Source: Mesotaenium endlicherianum
Taxonomy: Eukaryota > Streptophyta > Zygnematophyceae > Zygnematales > Mesotaeniaceae
Reading direction: 5' to 3'
Length of the DNA: 26,531 bases
Assembly: GCA_009602735.1 (NCBI GenBank)
Contig: WELA01010452.1
Coordinates: 1 to 26,531 of the forward strand
Shown: piece by piece, positions 9,600 through 18,440 of the stretch
Position numbering within the stretch: the stretch's first letter is position 1
How the letters are laid out: every line of letters starts with the position of its first letter
The notes under the pieces: generated by a model
Seen by the model: the letters and a program-made list of their open reading frames with translations, nothing else
What the model was told of the DNA's origin: nothing
Databases searched by the model: none
Made by a program: the position numbers and the translations under genes

Positions 9600-10483
9600 C
9601 TTTGAAGGTTGTGCTGTTGAGGAATGGATGGAAGGACCACTTAAGGGGCCTTTCTCCAGCCCACAAGAAGGACTGTCTTGCTATGATGGCAGTCATAAAT
9701 GGTGAGGCCTTTTGGGAGAAGCTCAAATTGCTATTGAAGTTGACTGAGAAGCTGGTGAAGCTGCTCAGACTTGTTGATGGCAATCAACCTGCTGTGGGAT
9801 TGGAGTACAACGTTATGGCGGAGTTGCAAGAGCAAATCAAGAGCATGGATGAGGATCTTACTAAAGTTGAGTTGGACAGATTGGTGGAGATTGTTGAGAA
9901 CAGGTTGATCTTCTTCCACTGTCCCATGCATGCTGCTGGATATATGCTGCATCCACTTTGGCAAGATCATGAGCAGCATACAAATGAGGAGGTCATGAAG
10001 GGTTGGTATCTTATTCTCCATAGGCTAGTTCTAGATGTTGATGCACAAGATGTCATAAGGGAGCAATATGAACAGTATAAAAAGAGGGTGGGATTTAGTT
10101 TCACTAATCCTAGGGTAGATAAGGAAGCTGAGACTAAGTCGGGAGTTTTTTGGTGGAAGAGTCATGGTTCTAGTACACCTCAGTTGCAAAGTATTGCCAT
10201 TGAGGTGCTTGGCTTGGTCACTTCAGCTAGTTCATGTGAAAGGAATTGGTCAGAGTATGACTTTATCCATAACAAGGAGCGGAACCGACTCAAGCAATCT
10301 AGAGTTAAGAAGTTAGTGAGGGTGCATTCTAACTTGAGGCTTATTGAGGGAATGGAGCGGGGAGGAGTGAAGAGAGCCCCGGGCAGGCACATTGCACCTG
10401 TTTTTGAAGAGGAGCAAGTTGAGTCAGAGGAGGAGGTAGAGGATGAGGAAGAAGAGGAAGACGTACAAGAGTCTGAGTGCTAA

Positions 10484-11152
10484 TAGCCATTAGTTTAAAT
10501 TGTTTTCCATTTTTACTTGTAAGCTTTATAAATATGTCCTATCAGACTCTGATACCTTCACTTTGGTATGTACTTCAAATTGTGGCATCTTGCACTTATT
10601 GTTTCTTTCCTTTGCATCATGTCTTTGCATTTTTTACTTTATGCTCAACTGCTGCTACTTAGGGCAGCTGCTTTCGTTTGCTTCTTCAATGTGCCTGCTA
10701 CTGTTGTATCTCTGTCAGCTGCTGCTGCACCTCAGTGCTTCTATGTCATATGTGCCTGCTGCTGCTATTAATCTGTTAGGTGCTGCTGCAGCTCTGGAGT
10801 CTGTATACTGCTGCTCCTTGCTCTTATGTGCTTGCTCGAAGCTTCATATGTTTGTCTCAGCTGTAACGTGTCATTGCACCTCTAGGCTCTGTTCTTGCTG
10901 CTGCAACTTGCTTGTTTGTGCCTGCTGCACCTTGCTTGGCACTTTTTGTCTGTATTTTATTTTAAGAAATGGAAATAATGCATGCTTTAGCCAAATATGT
11001 TCGTAATGAGGCGTGGCGCTGAACTGAAGTTAGAAGTTTGTAAAACTCATAGACCTGTAAATATTAGTAGGTCAGTTGTAATTTCTGTACATGTTTGTTC
11101 TTGAGCTATATGTTGAACTTGTTACTTGAATCATTGGCACCATAAGACCACA
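10484..11152 (+). other. hAT-A transposase 3' flank, CTG-rich, no gene
   Basis: After the stop codon the sequence holds an AT-rich putative 3' UTR. From 10640 to 10940 it shows the same CTG/TGC-rich composition as the introns. Nothing coding is recognised. It ends at the target duplication of the nested element hAT-B. Confidence 0.6.
11145..11152 (+). repeat. Target-site duplication of hAT-B, left copy (AGACCACA)
   Basis: It is identical to 14633-14640. Confidence 0.93.
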
Positions 11153-11235
11153 CAGGGTTACGCCGTACGCCGTACTGGCCGACCCTCGTACGCTTAATTA
11201 AGCGTACTGAACGAGTACGCACGTACTAAGCGAAC

Positions 11236-11940
11236 AAAGTAAAATTCACGCGTGCGCCGCTCGGATACGGTTTGGCGCGATTGACGCCTTCACTATCGGG
11301 TTGTTTAGCTTTGGGAGTCAGAATAATCGCGTCGGAATTGTGAAAACTTCCTAAATTTGTACGCCAAAGTTTTTTGCGTTTGCCGACATTGTTTGCAACT
11401 GCTTCTGTGCACATACGGAACCCTTTTGAGACTAAGTCTGAGGCCGCCTCCTAGTGAGGCCATTTTCCTCATTCGTTTCATTATTATCCATTTGGTAAGT
11501 TCGCTATCTTCGATTACCCCTTCGCTCTTGCATTGTCTTGCTTGCATTTTGATTGGGTCGTTGTTAGTCATCAAATCAATCCGTTTCGGGGGTTTATCCG
11601 GAGTTCTTTCAAGTTTATTAAAATGCTCACTGTTTTTATGTCTCTATATGTAGGTCCCGAAGCTAAGAAGTAGCTGAAGATTTCTTGCTGCAGATGTATT
11701 ACATCGCTTGTCAACACCTGCAGCAGCAAGTGAGATTCCCCCCCGCTCCATCTCTCCCGTTCTTTGTGTATTTGAATGCAAATTGGAGATATCATTGAAT
11801 GTGCTAGGCTGCAAATGTGACTCCTATTCTCTTTCATGGAACTTTCAGAAGGCGTGCTATTGCCCAGCTTCACCTGCTGGGCCACAGGATGCTCTTGCTG
11901 CTGCCCTGCACGCTTTGGAGGCCTGGAGCACGTGGGTGGC
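11236..11940. other. hAT-B interior, left part; possible captured exon near 11849
   Basis: No recognised gene. The segment 11849-11950 follows an acceptor-like CTTTCAG and has one frame of unbiased composition (ACYCPASPAGPQDALAAALH onward), which could be an exon caught from a host gene. I recognise no family, and no clear donor follows. Treat it as unassigned. Confidence 0.3.
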
Positions 11941-13210
11941 TGTCCAGAGAGGGAGAGGGAAGGAGGGAGAGAGGGAGGGAGGGAGGGAGGGACGGCGGGG
12001 AGGGGGAGGGGGAGGGGGAGGAGAAGGCGGGAGGGAGGGAGGGAGGCTTGGGGCTGGTCGACTCGATGCTGACAGGTCGCCGCGGGCCCATTGGGGATGG
12101 GAGCGAGAGTGGGCGACGCTGCTGCAGCCATGGGAGGTTTGGGCAGCTTCGGGTTTTGGGCCGTCTGGAGCCTTCTGGCGCAGCGGCTCTGCTCATTTGT
12201 TCCCTGACAAAGTCAGGGGCAGGGGGAGGGAGGCAAGGGGGAGTGCGGAAGAGAGCATGGAGGGGGAGGGTGGGAGGGGTTAAAGCGGGGCAGGGAGCCA
12301 GGGGTGGACGGAGAGAGCGAAAAGCTTGGGAAGGGGGAGGGAACATGGAGAGAGGTAGAAAGATAGAGAGGGAGCAAGGGTGGGAAGGAATGAGGGAGAG
12401 GAGGAGGGAGGGAGCGAGGGAGGCTGCAAGGGAAGGAGGTAGCAAGGGAGGGAGTAATAATGAGCGAGAGTTAGGGGAGGGAGGCCAAGTGGGGAAGGGT
12501 TGTAGAGGGGTTGAGAATGGGGATAGGATGACTGGGACGGAGGGTGGGTGGGAGGGTGGGGAAAGGGAAGAGACAGCACGGGGCAGCAAGAGACCAAAGG
12601 AGAGAGGAAAGGAAACGGAAGGAGAGAAAGAGTTTGCGGGAGGGAGGGGAAGAGAGCACATTAGAGAGGGTGGCAGGGAAAGGAGCAAGGGAGGAGGGTG
12701 GTGCAGCAAGAAAGTGGTTAAGGGAGGGAAGGACAGAGAGAGGGGAGGAGAGGGTGAATAGAAGAGGGAGGGAAAGAGGCAAGTAGGCAGTGCGATAGAG
12801 AGGGAAAGAGAGTGGAATGGAGGAGGGAGGGAGGGAGGGGTTAGAGAGAGAGAAGGGCGTGCAAGTCATTGATTGTGTGCACGCACGCGCACACACACAC
12901 ACATGCGTGCACACACACACAGAGAGAGAGAGGGGGGGGGAGGGGCAGGTGGAGGGGGAGGCTGTTCAATCAAGCGAGGAATGGAGAGAAAAGGGGAGGG
13001 AGAGAAGGAGCTATTGAGCAAGGGAGGTATGGGGGAACAGCGAGGGAGCGAGCGAGGACGCAAGGGTGGGTGGGAGGGAGGGAGGGAGGAAGACAGAATG
13101 CAAGGAGGGGAGCAAGGAGGGCGGGAGGGATTGAGGGTGGCAGCTAGGGAGGGAGGGTTGGTGGGAGGGAAAGAGTAAGCAAGGGAGGGAGCGAGGGAGG
13201 GAGGGCTGGC
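11940..13210 (+). repeat. 1.3-kb polypurine (GGGA/GGGAGA-rich) tract
   Basis: The plus strand is nearly all A and G over most of this stretch, built from GGGAGG, GAGAGA, GGGAAGG and GCAAGGGA words. A short mixed-sequence island lies at about 12060-12220. Long open frames occur on both strands but encode only Gly/Arg/Glu or Pro/Ser/Leu repeats. Such tracts can form triplex DNA or G-quadruplexes; that is established for similar sequences, not shown here. Confidence 0.9.
12868..12942 (+). repeat. Alternating purine-pyrimidine (CA/GC) block joined to GA and G runs
   Basis: GTGTGCACGCACGCGCACAC is followed by CA repeats, GTGCA, more CA repeats, then AGAGAGAG and a run of G. It is a compound microsatellite inside the purine tract, where a Z-DNA-prone stretch meets a triplex-prone one. 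Confidence 0.85.
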
Positions 13211-13680
13211 CGCCTGCTAGAGAGAGGTAGAAGGCCGTTACACTTGCACGACCCACACAGCTCGCTGTGAGGAGGGCCATCTGGCGGAAAGTGGTGCGGG
13301 ATCACTAGCGCCCTCTCCTTGCTTTGACTATCAGGGGACGCGTGTGGTCGTCAATGGCAGCAGTCGTCCCCCCCCCCGGGCCTCGCCTGCGTGCATGGGG
13401 GCCCGCATGCGCGGGGCAACAGCAGCAGAATCGGCTGTCTGCCCCAGCTTGGTGTGTGCGAAGGGGGAAAACGGCAGCAGCTGCATGCAAGGGCTCTTCC
13501 TTGCACTTTGGTGGGCTTTAGCAGGGGCCCCACAACAGTGGCTCACCCCTCTATCGTCGTGTGGGGGAGGGGGGTTCTGTGCAGGGAGTTGTGTGTGCAG
13601 GGCGATGGGAGCGGTGGCCCACTACCTGGTCTGGCGTGTGTGAAGGTGTGAAGGGGGGCTGTTCAGGGCATGGGTTGCTC
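13211..13680. other. GC-rich block in hAT-B, origin unknown
   Basis: Composition changes sharply to GC-rich mixed sequence with CAGCAG and GGGG runs. Open frames exist on both strands, but none resembles a family I know. It could be captured host DNA. Confidence 0.35.
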
Positions 13681-14520
13681 ACAGTCAATGTGCGGGACTG
13701 TTTAAGATATAAACCTCTTTTGAAATTTGAATCTATTTGGTACACTAAATCTTGATGCAATGTTGCATTATTTTGGTGAATGATGTACATTGCATGAAGT
13801 GCTCATTAGAAGAGGAAAATGTGGTGCACTGGGGAGTATGCATGACATATTTACATAAATATTGAGCCAATAAATTCAAATTAGAGTGTCCATTCCATGT
13901 ATACGTAATTTGGAGTCATCACACACACGTAGATAAGAAGTTGTTGTGAACTCATCCATTGCGGCACATGATTCCCCATTAAGTAAGTTGGTACACATGA
14001 TTTGTCATTAAGTTAGGTAAATCTTCGAGTTTGTTTATGAAAAGGATGAGTCATGACAAATTAAAGATATGTCATCATAAAAATAAAAGCAAGACATTGG
14101 TGTGAAAGTTAGAGGAGAACCGAACGAACATTTTTGGTGTGTGGAAATTAGAGAGGGAGGCTCCGTACAACAATGTGAATGGTAATGCCCATCTTGTACT
14201 CGCGTGAGTAGTTTTAGCGAAGGTAAGTGAAAAAGTGACGGGTTGTCACTTAGGTAACTATACAAGCCCACCTTGCGGTCTGAAATTGTGTCTTTGGCAA
14301 TCTGGTTCGGCTCCGCTCCTTACATTAGGTGACGGGGTTTCACATCTGCCTGCTGGCAACTGTGTGAAGGTGAGACATACAAAAGTTTTTCGAACGGCAG
14401 TGAACGCATACGGTCAGCCGAAAAAAACAGTCAGTCTTGATCAAAAAGCTGACTGCCATGACGTTGTACTTTTGCACGCGTGACCGACATTAAACGTCAA
14501 CGTCAGCGCTACATAACGTC
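13681..14520. other. hAT-B interior, right part, no gene seen
   Basis: AT-balanced sequence without recognisable coding potential or repeats, leading into the subterminal repeats of hAT-B. Confidence 0.5.
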
Positions 14521-14632
14521 GACGACGTCGTGACTTGGCGTACTCAGCGAACTAGCCATAATTTTTATGCGGCGAATTAAGCGAACTAGCGTATTAGTCG
14601 AACTAAGCGAACAAGCGTACGGCGTAACCCTG

Positions 14633-14640
14633 AGACCACA
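14633..14640 (+). repeat. Target-site duplication of hAT-B, right copy (AGACCACA)
   Basis: It is identical to 11145-11152. Confidence 0.93.
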
Positions 14641-14865
14641 TACCAGAATGAAAACTACTAGCATGAAAAATGGTGTACATGTTCAAACTTCAAACTAGTA
14701 CTACATTGTATGATAGTTAAAGTAGTAGGCTACATCACTGATTTGCAAATTAAAAGACATAACAGACTTGCCAAAGTAGGAGGCTAAATTGCAAATTGAA
14801 ATGTAAGAGTGACATAACAGGTTACAGACTTGCCATATTATGTTTCTCTTTGAGTTCTTAGGACA
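14641..14865. other. hAT-A spacer with a short direct duplication
   Basis: AT-rich hAT-A body that resumes after hAT-B. A segment with GCAAATT, GACATAACAG and ACTTGCCA occurs twice, around 14742-14775 and 14787-14837. The switch to GC-rich IleRS-derived sequence at about 14866 marks the likely left limit of the captured fragment. Confidence 0.5.
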
Positions 14866-14925
14866 CAAGGAGGGGGGTGGTGGGGCTGCGAGCGAAGCAA
14901 GGAGAAGGTGGGGGAGGATCCTCAC

Positions 14926-15009
14926 CACGCTCAGCACGCCCTCCTTCTTGGAACGCAGGGGCTCCGCACGCACCACGGGCGAGTTGATGAGGTACAGCCG
15001 CAGCGCATC
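14926..15009 (-). pseudogene. Captured IleRS exon after the KMSKR exon
   Basis: The 84-nt minus-strand exon encodes DALRLYLINSPVVRAEPLR and continues to EGVLSV, the segment that follows the KMSKR loop in eukaryotic cytosolic IleRS. The acceptor is GGAACAG and the donor V-GTGAGG. Its phase (0) continues the preceding exon exactly. Position RF/YKKEG of the family is RSKKEG here, a possible drift. This is the last recognisable exon; the family continues with several hundred more residues that are absent, so the capture ends nearby. Confidence 0.85.
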
Positions 15010-15565
15010 CTGTTCCGTCTCCCCTGCCCCCCCCCTCACCAGGCGCCTCCTCTTAGAAATCGTAGAGCCTCAACCCTATCCCTAAATGCCAAAGCGGGAG
15101 AGCTGATAGTGCACAAGCTAGCCCCGACTCCCAGACGTGTTGCCCTGCCGGCTGCCAGCTGTCGACGCCATCTCGGAGGAGGAGCAAGAGAGGAAGAGAG
15201 CGGGGTAGAGACAGGCAAAAGAGAGAGACGGAGAGGAAAGACATAAGAGACATAGTGAAAGGGATGAGAGATCCAGCGAGAAATAGGGAGCGAGGAGAGA
15301 GAGGGGTGGAGGCGAGAGAAAGGAGAGACAAGCGAGGGAGAGAGGGACGAGCGAGCGAGCGCAGGATAGGGAGCAAGTGGGCACACGAGCAAGAGAGGGA
15401 GCAAGAGAGCGAGAGCGCGAGGGAGTGTGAGAGAAAAAGAGAGATACACATAGAGACAAAAGCAGAGGGTGAGAGGAGCGGCGCCAGGGACAAGGAGAGG
15501 AGGGAAGAGAGCAGAGGGAAAGGGGAGGCGGGCTGGGAAGGACGAGAGGAGAAAGGAGCGCCCAC
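15010..15565 (-). other. IleRS intron, purine-rich on the plus strand
   Basis: The intron runs between donor G-GTGGGC (15565-15561) and acceptor GGAACAG. Positions 15170-15555 are GAGAGA/GGGAGC-rich on the plus strand. Long frames through it are low-complexity. Confidence 0.75.
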
Positions 15566-15725
15566 CGTGCCGTACTCGTTGACGACGTCAGTGGGCGGCG
15601 GGTAGTTCTTGAGGCGCTTGCTCATCTTCTTGCCGTCCTTCGCCAGCACCAGCCCGTTGCAAATGAGGTTGCGGAACGGGGGCTTGTTGAACAGCGCCGT
15701 GGACAGCAGCATGAGCGTGTAGAAC
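15566..15725 (-). pseudogene. Captured IleRS exon with the KMSKR signature
   Basis: The 160-nt exon encodes [20 protein letters not shown], then [20 protein letters not shown] and ends NEYGT. KMSKR is the class I aminoacyl-tRNA synthetase loop that stabilises the adenylate transition state; the surrounding residues are those of cytosolic IleRS, which charges tRNA-Ile. The acceptor GGCAG supplies the third base of a Trp codon split with the upstream exon (TG|G), and the 3' end is in phase 0. Both junctions fit known conserved residues (RGW-FYTL and EYG-DALRLY). The coding is intact over this exon. Confidence 0.92.
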
Positions 15726-16358
15726 CTGCCAGTGTGCAAGGCCAGCACGCACGCGTGCACATGTGAGTGAGCAAGCAAGCAAGCAAGAGATTGAGCACGC
15801 AGCGGGAAGTGCGCAGGCAAGCGAGCGAGCGAGCTTGTGAGCGGGGGAGGGAGCGCGTGAGAGTGGGGCATTGAGCATGAGGAAGCGAAGCAGTGAGCCA
15901 GCTTGACAAGCAGCACTGTGAGCGTGTAGTAGCTGCAAGGGCAGCACGTGCGCACGCGAGGGGGCGTGCAAGCGTGTGCACACGCAGGCGGGCAAGTGCG
16001 ATGGCAAGCAAGGGACGGCACGCGCAAGCAAACGCGCGAGCGGGGGAATGTACGCGCAAGCGAGAGAACAAGCATGCAAGCGGAGAAGCAAGCGGGCAAG
16101 CGATGTGCCCAGTTAAAGTACACGCACACAAGCACGCGCGCATGAACCTGCAGAGTGCCTGGCAGAGGCCTCGCACCAAGGGCCAAATTTCAAAGTCGCA
16201 TTCATAATCAAGGCCAGCCCATTGTCGTCCAAGATTTACTTAGAACAGAGTTGGGATGGCATCAAACTCCACTCAAAGTTGGCTTCACACTTGGGGGTCT
16301 AGGGTCCGTGCAAGAGGCAGCGGATGGGGAGGCAGAGGCGGGCGGCTGCGGAACGCAC
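15726..16358 (-). other. IleRS intron with GCAAGC/GCGAGC-type repeats
   Basis: Positions 15750-16150 are made of degenerate GCAAGCAAGC, GCGAGCGAGC and CACGCA words. The remaining ~200 bp is mixed sequence with nothing recognised. Confidence 0.7.
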
Positions 16359-16492
16359 CAGCCGCGCGTCTGGTTGAGGCCCTCTGCCACAAAGTGGCCG
16401 GGGAAGTTTCGGTCAAAGAGCTCGCGGTTCTCAAAGGGGTAGTGGATGTACCTGTAGGGCATGGACCCGCTCTCGAACCAGCAGTCAAACAC
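16359..16492 (-). pseudogene. Captured IleRS exon with the [13 protein letters not shown] motif
   Basis: The 134-nt exon encodes [20 protein letters not shown], then [11 protein letters not shown] and the first two bases of the next Trp codon. It matches the catalytic-domain segment of eukaryotic IleRS just before the KMSKR exon. The acceptor is GGCGGCAG and the donor TG-GTGCGT. Most plant and animal homologues have Ala where this has Arg after SMPY. Preceding it in the genome should be exons covering roughly 130 residues (the RDWAISR region and following), and I find none in 16493-17900, so the captured gene copy is internally deleted or rearranged. Confidence 0.9.
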
Positions 16493-17394
16493 CTGCCGCC
16501 CAGACCGCCCAGACCGCCCAGGCCGCCCCGCCCCGCCCGCCCCGTTACGCATCAACTCCATGGCACTAACCCTGGGGCAAGACATTGCCCCAAATCCACA
16601 CATCATCGCCCCATTAATCCTCCTCTGCCCACACCACCCTTGGTACGACGCAAAGCACGCAAAAAGGCACAGTGTGTTGTTGCCCCCGCCCCGTGGCACC
16701 CCCCCAAAAAGTCGATCCTTTATCTTCTCCATCGCCACAAACCTGTCGCGCCCAGAACCGCCCGCAGCACGCCCGGATACCCGCCTGCCCATTAGCTCGC
16801 CCGTGAGCTGGACAGGAATGTCGTCACCCACACGTCGCAAATGTCATCCGCCACCCGACACCGGCCGCCCGCCGCTCGCCACCAAGTTTGCCCACACATC
16901 AGATGCGTCCACGTGTGTCAACAACCCCCCTCCCCCAAGACAGCTGGTCTGGGCGTGAAAAATTGCCCTTTGCCGCTGACCTTGGTCCTTTCCCCCTCCC
17001 TCTCCTTCTCCCCCTCGCACACCTCTCTCGTATGTAAATTGCAGGGCCGGGAGCAGAGGCAGCGGTGGTGAGGGGTGAGGGAGGGGGGAGGGTGAAAGAT
17101 GGCCGCATCAGCACCAATCAACAGGTACAAGTGCCAACTGGCAACTTACAGGGTGCAATAAAAGAAGGGACTAGGGGTAGTAGGGCAGAAAGGAATAGAG
17201 GCCAATAGCAGACATGATAGAAGCACGCGGATAAGAGAGCCTCCGCCTGCCAGCTGGCCCACCAATCGACACGTGGACGATGGTCAGTGGTTGAGGACTT
17301 CAAACTCACAAGGCTTGCATGTGAGCAGGGTGTCGGAGAGCAGCAAAACGAAAAATAAGAGTGGGTGGGTGACGGTGCAGTGAGGACTAGGTAC
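16493..17394. other. Unassigned GC-rich stretch between IleRS exons
   Basis: It contains a CCGCCCAGA-type short tandem repeat at 16496-16545 and C-rich and G-rich runs. No IleRS exon was found by eye although about 130 residues' worth would be expected here. Frames on both strands look random. Confidence 0.5.
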
Positions 17395-17975
17395 AGGGTT
17401 TTGGGTTTAGGTCTTAGAGTTCAGGGCAGGCTTTTGTAGACGAGCGACGCATCGGAGCGCGGCAGACGGGCCACAATGAGCACGTGAGTGGCCCTTAGGG
17501 TCTCAGAAGAGTTTAGGGTATAAGGTTTAAGACCCCGGGAGGGCACAGCCTTGTAGATGAGCGGCGTGTTAGAGCGCCAGACAAAGGCGTGCAAGGGAGA
17601 GCGGCTTCTAGGGTTCAGAATGATGCGCACCGAGAGGGGCACACGACTTCAACAGACGAGCGGGGCGTGTCGGAGCGCCAGACACAGGAACGGCAAGTGA
17701 GAGCAGTTTGAGGATTTAGGGTTTGGACGCTCGGGGTTGGGAGACGCACCAAGAGGGCACGGTCTTGAAGGCGAGCGGTGTACCTAAGCGCCAGCAGAGG
17801 GAGATGCGCGTAGGTGAGTCGCACAATACTCCACGGGGCAAGAGCAAAGTGGTCAAGGAGTGAGTGGGCTACGAGTTTCATAGTTTGGGGTTCGGGGTTT
17901 AAGGCGCACCAGGAGGGCACGGCCTTGTAGATGAGCGGCGTGTCGGAGCGCCAGCAGAAGGGTACGAGTGCATGA
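17395..17975 (-). repeat. Five-copy tandem array of an IleRS exon end plus TTTAGGG-like intron start
   Basis: On the minus strand the 3' part of the IleRS exon encoding FCWRSDTPLIYKAVPSW recurs, with copies centred near 17930 (best), 17770, 17655, 17550 and 17440. Each copy carries, on its plus-strand left side, degenerate telomere-like words such as TTTAGGGTTT, TTAGGGTC and GGGTTTAGG. Unit length varies from about 105 to 160 bp. On the plus strand the shared core reads roughly GAGGGCACGGCCTTGTAGAT followed by GAGCGGCGTG. Decay differs between copies: some keep the GTGCGY donor, others have frame changes. The unit therefore spans an exon-intron boundary, so the amplification happened at DNA level. 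Confidence 0.85.
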
Positions 17976-18006
17976 TGTTGCCGGAGCTCACCAGCCGCCC
18001 CTTTGC
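17910..18006 (-). pseudogene. Captured IleRS exon encoding KGRLVxSG...PFCWRSDTPLIYKAVPSW (frameshifted)
   Basis: This is the best and most upstream copy of the amplified exon. The acceptor GGCGCAG precedes AKGRLVSSGNIMHSY; a one-base loss then shifts the frame into PFCWRSDTPLIYKAVPS, and the donor TG-GTGCGC splits the Trp codon. In IleRS this region lies where the editing (CP1) domain returns to the catalytic domain. The missing base means the fragment could not make functional IleRS even if expressed. Confidence 0.88.
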
Positions 18007-18440
18007 CTGCGCCGTGACAAACCTCCCCCCCACCCCCCGCCCCGCGCCCCCCGTGCACCCAGAGGACCCCCCATAGCATACGCATTAGACATGAACCAAG
18101 CGTGCCCTGTGAAGGTGAGGTTTTAAGTACGAGTGAGCAAATGCGAGCTGGGGGCAATGGTGTCCTTTGGTGATATGTAAACAAGTGCAGCGCGGATAGG
18201 GCGTGCACTCGTGGGTGTGCGAGTGCAAGTAAGTATGTGTGAGCAAGGGTACCACGACAGCGGCAAACATGTCCTTGTCCACACATGCACTACACATACG
18301 CTGAGCTCGCCTTCAATCACGAGAGTGGAATTGAGAGCGCATGTGAGTTTGAGCGTAGGGGGGCCCTTGACGGCGGCAGCAATACCCTTGCACGTGTACA
18401 CCCTAGACATAGAGTGCGCTTGCAAATGGGAGACTGTGAG
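18007..18440. other. GC-rich sequence upstream of the IleRS exon, unassigned
   Basis: C-rich run at 18025-18060, then mixed sequence with no recognisable IleRS exon. It is probably intron of the captured gene; the transition to AT-rich sequence near 18435 marks the likely right limit of the capture. Confidence 0.45.

Larger units (their letters stand above)
6490..10483 (+). pseudogene. hAT transposase gene, three exons, two frameshifts
   Basis: Exons are 6490-7424, 8177-8434 and about 9600-10483. The chosen start ATGGCC at 6490 sits in a good context (CGCCATGG). Exon 1 encodes a BED-type zinc finger (RYKFCDFELASGTTKFRLHLS, first Cys replaced by Tyr), then the pre-DUF659 region (FYDNGLSFNIASS), and DUF659 with the first catalytic Asp (TSDGWTDHTKRPLINFMV) and the second (LCIDSAFVCKAAG). 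Exon 2 begins RLIEAEYPHMTW and contains the CxxH motif CTAH. Exon 3 ends with the hAT dimerisation domain, including SSCERNWSEYDFIH with the catalytic-type Glu, and an acidic tail. The 7424/8177 junction (CAG-GTATGT, CACAG-GGA) is canonical and in phase 1. Frame changes near 7137 and 8355 break the product. The exon 2-exon 3 phase does not fit exactly, so that boundary is approximate or decayed. Confidence 0.9.
11153..14632. mobile_element. hAT-B: non-autonomous hAT-like element nested in hAT-A
   Basis: The two ends share an exact 18-bp inverted repeat, CAGGGTTACGCCGTACGC, with a perfect 8-bp duplication AGACCACA outside. The CAGGG start and 8-bp duplication fit hAT. Subterminal regions carry many copies of GTACGC and AAGCGAAC/AAGCGTAC on both strands (11170-11235 and 14530-14625), as expected for transposase binding sites. 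The TIR differs from that of hAT-A, so another transposase family is implied. No transposase frame is present. The interior consists of unassigned sequence, a 1.3-kb purine tract and a GC-rich block, likely filler or captured DNA. Confidence 0.92.

Noticed and set aside
11708..12761. Long open frames on both strands (up to 314 codons)
   Set aside because: They arise from the purine tract, which lacks stop codons by composition. The products are Gly/Arg/Glu or Pro/Ser/Leu repeats with no domain.
15750..16150. A CRISPR-like or regularly spaced repeat
   Set aside because: GCAAGC/GCGAGC words are irregular and degenerate, without constant spacers; this is eukaryotic intron sequence.
15053..16186. 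A 377-codon minus-strand frame containing KMSKR
   Set aside because: Only 15566-15725 is IleRS coding. The flanks are low-complexity introns that happen to be open.
17395..17900. An interstitial telomere array
   Set aside because: TTTAGGG-like words occur but never as an uninterrupted tandem run. They are better explained as part of the repeated exon-intron unit.
14866..18010. A functional host IleRS gene
   Set aside because: It lies between transposon ends, lacks most exons, has a frameshifted and multiplied exon, and ends abruptly on both sides.
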